Part shown: in pieces, positions 61,703-64,000 of the stretch
How positions within the stretch are numbered: position 1 is the first letter of the stretch
Layout: every line of letters begins with the position of its first letter
Assembly: GCA_905215645.1 (NCBI GenBank)
Contig: CAJMQS010000005.1
Span: 45,363-109,362 of the forward strand
DNA: 64,000 nt
Direction: 5' to 3'
DNA from: an uncultured bacterium
GTDB taxonomy: Bacteria; Bacillota; Negativicutes; Acidaminococcales; Acidaminococcaceae
Program-made: the position numbers and the translations under genes
The notes under the pieces: generated by a model
Database searches by the model: none
Told to the model about the DNA's origin: nothing
The model's input: only the letters and a program-made list of their open reading frames with translations

Positions 61703-62683
61703 TTATTTTTCATTGAAGAACTTTTCAGCCCCGCCATTGAGAGGGATGGACATCCCGTCTTTCCCGGATTCCTTGGTGATGGCCTTGGCCACGTTGTGGG
61801 CTGCCTTCATCCGGTCCAGGTTGCCGTACAGGGCCTTTACCACATCATAGCCCAGGTCGTTGCTGAATTTGTCGGTGACCACCAGCATGCACTTCACGGC
61901 GACAGCTTCCACATCGGAATCGACCTTATTGTAGGTCTTTGCGGGGATCTTGATCTTGGTGTAGTACGGATACTTCTTGATCAGTTTATCCGCCATGGCG
62001 GCATCCACAGGGAGCAGCACCACATCATGCTGGGTAGCCAAATCCTGGATGGCTGCGGTGGGGAACCCGGCGGTTACGAACGCCACATCCACGTTGCCGT
62101 CTTTCAGGGCAGAAGCAGCTTCCCCGAAGGAAAGGTACTGGACTTTGATGTCATCGTAAGTAATGCCGGCAGCTTCCAAGATCTGGCGGGCGTTGGCTTC
62201 GGTGCCGGAACCGGCGGCCCCTACGGCCACCCGTTTGCCTTTCACATCGGCCAGGGTCTTGACACCGGTCTTGGCGGTGGTTACAATCTGGATGGTTTCA
62301 GGATACAGGGTTGCCAGGGCTTTCAGGTTCTTGACTTCTTTGCCCTTGAACATTTCCAGGCCCTTGACGGCATAATAGGAAATGTCGTTCTGGACGAAGG
62401 CGATATCCACTTTGCCTTCCTTCAGCAGGTTGATGTTAGCCACAGAAGCACCGGTGGATTGGGCCGACGCATTGGCCCCTTTCACGTTCTTGTTCAGGAT
62501 GTCGGCCAGGGCACCGCCCAGCGGGTAGTAGGTACCGGAGGTACCGCCAGTAGCGATGTTGATGAATTTCTTTTCACCGCCGCCAGCACTCTTCTTGTCT
62601 CCGCCACCGCCGCCGCAGCCGGCGAACAGGGAAACTGCTGTGGCCATTGCCAACACCGCGAGTACGAGTTTTTTTGCTTTCAT
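61703..62683 (-). CDS. TAXI-family TRAP substrate-binding lipoprotein
   Basis: The 326-residue protein has a signal peptide with lipobox LFAGC, so it is anchored to a membrane outside the cytoplasm, then a GGGGGDKKSAGGG linker. The mature domain begins FINIATGGTSGTYYPLGGALADILN, a TAXI hallmark, followed by QNDISYYAVKG and GSGTEANARQILEAAG. It hands its ligand (often glutamate or a dicarboxylate) to the fused permease. Start at 62683 has GGAGGAG ahead. First gene of the operon. Confidence 0.95.
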   Translation of the reverse strand: MKAKKLVLAVLAMATAVSLFAGCGGGGGDKKSAGGGEKKFINIATGGTSGTYYPLGGALADILNKNVKGANASAQSTGASVANINLLKEGKVDIAFVQNDISYYAVKGLEMFKGKEVKNLKALATLYPETIQIVTTAKTGVKTLADVKGKRVAVGAAGSGTEANARQILEAAGITYDDIKVQYLSFGEAASALKDGNVDVAFVTAGFPTAAIQDLATQHDVVLLPVDAAMADKLIKKYPYYTKIKIPAKTYNKVDSDVEAVAVKCMLVVTDKFSNDLGYDVVKALYGNLDRMKAAHNVAKAITKESGKDGMSIPLNGGAEKFFNEK

Positions 62684-62781
62684 AGCTCTCTCCTCCATTT
62701 TTGAACAGATTTTGAACAGGACTACAAAAGGACACCAGGCCGGATGATCGACAATCCCTGCCTACTTCATTATACAATTAA

Positions 62782-62810
62782 AGTATATCCTTGGTGTAAC
62801 ATTTTGTCAA
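62782..62810 (-). promoter_or_regulatory. Promoter of the TAXI-TRAP operon
   Basis: On the minus strand TTGACA (62810-62805), 17 bp, TATACT (62787-62782). Confidence 0.8.
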
Positions 62811-62847
62811 GGCAAGAGTGTAAAGGTGTAACGTTACAAAAGTTACA
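62795..62847. promoter_or_regulatory. TGTAAC operator array in the LysR-TRAP divergent region
   Basis: TGTAACGTTACA (62827-62838) is a perfect 12-bp palindrome. Extra half-sites TGTAAC (62795-62800) and GTTACA (62842-62847) flank it; another TGTAAC is at 62949. The cluster lies at and just upstream of the TRAP promoter. Confidence 0.55.
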
Positions 62848-62915
62848 ATTTAACAAAAATTAATACCGTATACAATATTCAATAAACTTATAAAAACGGT
62901 AAAAACACGGAAACT

Positions 62916-62943
62916 TTGAAATTTCAATCAATTCTGCTATACT
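62916..62943 (+). promoter_or_regulatory. Promoter of the 63024 LysR gene
   Basis: TTGAAA (62916-62921), 16 bp, TATACT (62938-62943). Confidence 0.5.
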
Positions 62944-63023
62944 AATCTGTAACGGGAAATTTGCTGCCGAGGGACTGCTCCCCAGTCAGGAACAGCGATG
63001 GAGGCAGAGAAGAGGGAAAGATC

Positions 63024-63947
63024 ATGGACATTCGCCATCTGGAATATTTTGTGGAGGTCGCCCGTTTCCGGAGCTTCAGCCGGGCTGCCCGGGAAATCCA
63101 TGTGGCCCAGTCGACGCTGAGCCGCACCATCCAGGAACTGGAAACAGAATTGGGGAACCAGCTGTTCCGGCGCAGCTACCAATCCATTGCCTTGACCGAA
63201 TTCGGGGAACGGTTCCTCCAAAAGGCCAATCAGGTGCTGGCCGGCTTTCGGGAGCTGAAAGCTCTTTCCCAGAAGGACAGTCGGGAAATCTTCGGCAAAT
63301 TGTACGTGGGGCTGCCGCCCATTACGGCGGTGACGGCGTTTTCTTCGGTGCTGGCTGGCTTCAAGAAAAAATATCCCTTCATCAAAGTGATCCTGTTCGA
63401 TGCGCCCCCCAAGCAGGTGGAACGGATGCTGAAACAGTCCCTGCTGGATTTCGGTGTATTCCTGCCCCGGAACCGGTCTCTCTACGACTGGATCTGGTTC
63501 GACCAGGATCTCCACGGACTGCTGCTCACCGAGGACAATCCCTTGCTCCAGGGAGCTCCTTCGGGATCTGTGGGGTATGCCGGCCTGGGGCAGGAACCCC
63601 TCATCATCTACAACCAGGATTATCTGGTCCATGACCAGCTGCTGGAAGGGTTCCAGGAAAACCAGATGCTGCCCAACATCATCCTGGAAACCAGCCAGCT
63701 GGAGATGATGCTCTCCCTGGTCCTCCATCATGCTGGGACAGCGGTGCTTCCCCGGAAACTGTGCCGGCAGCTGACGGCCATCCATCCGGGGCTGGGCTGC
63801 CTGGATCTGGAGGACAGCCGGCTGAAGATGGACCTGGCCCTGACCTGGCTGCGGAGCCATCCCCTGTCAGAAGCAGGGAAACTGTTCCAGGATTTTCTCC
63901 GGCAGCATCTGGCGGAGAAGGGGTTTGTGTTTGAAAAGGAAACTTAA
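63024..63947 (+). CDS. LysR family regulator of the TRAP operon
   Basis: The 307-residue protein has the winged helix (residues 1-58: MDIRHLEYFVEVARFRSFSRAAREIHVAQSTLSRTIQELE) and an effector domain with LYVGLPPITAVTAFSSVLAGFKKKYPFIKV. Start at 63024 follows AGAGGGAAAG; the frame to 62961 has no ribosome site. It is divergent from the TAXI-TRAP operon, with TGTAAC half-sites between, and probably activates it. Confidence 0.92.
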   Translation: MDIRHLEYFVEVARFRSFSRAAREIHVAQSTLSRTIQELETELGNQLFRRSYQSIALTEFGERFLQKANQVLAGFRELKALSQKDSREIFGKLYVGLPPITAVTAFSSVLAGFKKKYPFIKVILFDAPPKQVERMLKQSLLDFGVFLPRNRSLYDWIWFDQDLHGLLLTEDNPLLQGAPSGSVGYAGLGQEPLIIYNQDYLVHDQLLEGFQENQMLPNIILETSQLEMMLSLVLHHAGTAVLPRKLCRQLTAIHPGLGCLDLEDSRLKMDLALTWLRSHPLSEAGKLFQDFLRQHLAEKGFVFEKET

Positions 63948-63948
63948 A

Positions 63949-63991
63949 GGGGCTGTTGCATGTGTGAAAATCTCACGCATGCAACAGCCCC
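63949..63991 (+). terminator. Hairpin repeat, copy 3
   Basis: A 19-bp stem (63949-63967 with 63973-63991, one G-T pair) shares GGGGCTGTTGCA and the TTCGTCAT tail with the copy at 58924. It ends the LysR gene; the window ends inside the following heptad motif. Confidence 0.85.
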
Positions 63992-64000
63992 CTTCGTCAT

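Noticed and set aside
61205..62704. 499-codon open frame on the plus strand
   Set aside because: It is antisense to the TAXI binding protein and DUF1850 genes; composition only.

Overview
The window looks like chromosome from an amino-acid-fermenting anaerobe of the Negativicutes, most likely Acidaminococcaceae (Acidaminococcus-like). The evidence is gene content rather than a marker gene: many carriers and hydrolases for glutamate, peptides and carboxylates, a TAXI-type TRAP transporter, NhaC, psd/pssA lipid synthesis, and GC-rich core genes with strong AGGAGG ribosome sites. No rRNA is present, so the assignment is an inference. By eye, the core (about 1-26 kb and 53-64 kb) is GC-rich, while about 27-35.8 kb and patches at 36.9-37.4 and 39.4-41.1 kb are clearly AT-richer and look acquired.

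Layout. 1-8 kb: partial ABC exporter, a secreted DUF4127 protein, an AbgA-like M20 amidohydrolase, a YwnA-like Rrf2 regulator, an unassigned permease and a carboxypeptidase-G2-like M20 enzyme. 8-18 kb: flavoprotein, tRNA-Pro(GGG), release factor 3, TagA/WecG glycosyltransferase, psd-pssA-glycosyltransferase operon, then an M-box Mg2+ riboswitch with terminator ahead of an MgtA-type ATPase and a 40-residue membrane protein. 18-20 kb: ATC-hydrolase-like protein plus NhaC. 20.8-27.2 kb: a peptide/amide locus (C45 acyltransferase-like hydrolase, two YfcC carriers, M20 dipeptidase) divergent from a LysR regulator. 27.3-34.3 kb: RpiR regulator and a five-gene catabolic cluster (alpha/beta protein, DUF6282 metallohydrolase, GltS-like carrier, nitrilase-superfamily amidase, BCCT carrier). 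34.6-43.6 kb: LysR, URO-D-like protein, creatinase-like M24 protein, CyuA/UPF0597, AbgT, GltS-like carrier and opine dehydrogenase. 44-47.8 kb: frameshifted AraC regulator, enolase-superfamily dehydratase, SLC13 carrier. 47.9-55 kb: a repeat-rich region with decayed genes, a PLD-helicase-DUF3427 protein, and bcp-yaaA. 55-64 kb: LysR/SLC13 divergon, serine hydrolase, TAXI TRAP operon (substrate-binding protein, DUF1850, fused permease) and its divergent LysR gene.

Most unusual signal: a family of about 140-bp imperfect palindromes (termini AAGAAGTCAGAC and GTCTGACTTCTT, internal GGCCC/GGGCC hairpins) occurs in six near-full copies and one partial copy. Every fragment of Rpn-type PD-(D/E)XK nuclease/transposase genes in the window lies inside, beside or within about 60 bp of a copy or a possible truncated terminus. 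One copy splits an Rpn gene; two oppositely oriented copies flank another remnant and one of them supplies the C-terminus of a LysR protein; two same-orientation copies bracket the helicase gene. This suggests a non-autonomous element family linked to Rpn nucleases, and a mobile unit carrying a candidate defence protein. Two other repeat families (hairpin terminators and heptanucleotide arrays) also lie between genes.

All calls come from reading the sequence and translations; no database search was run.
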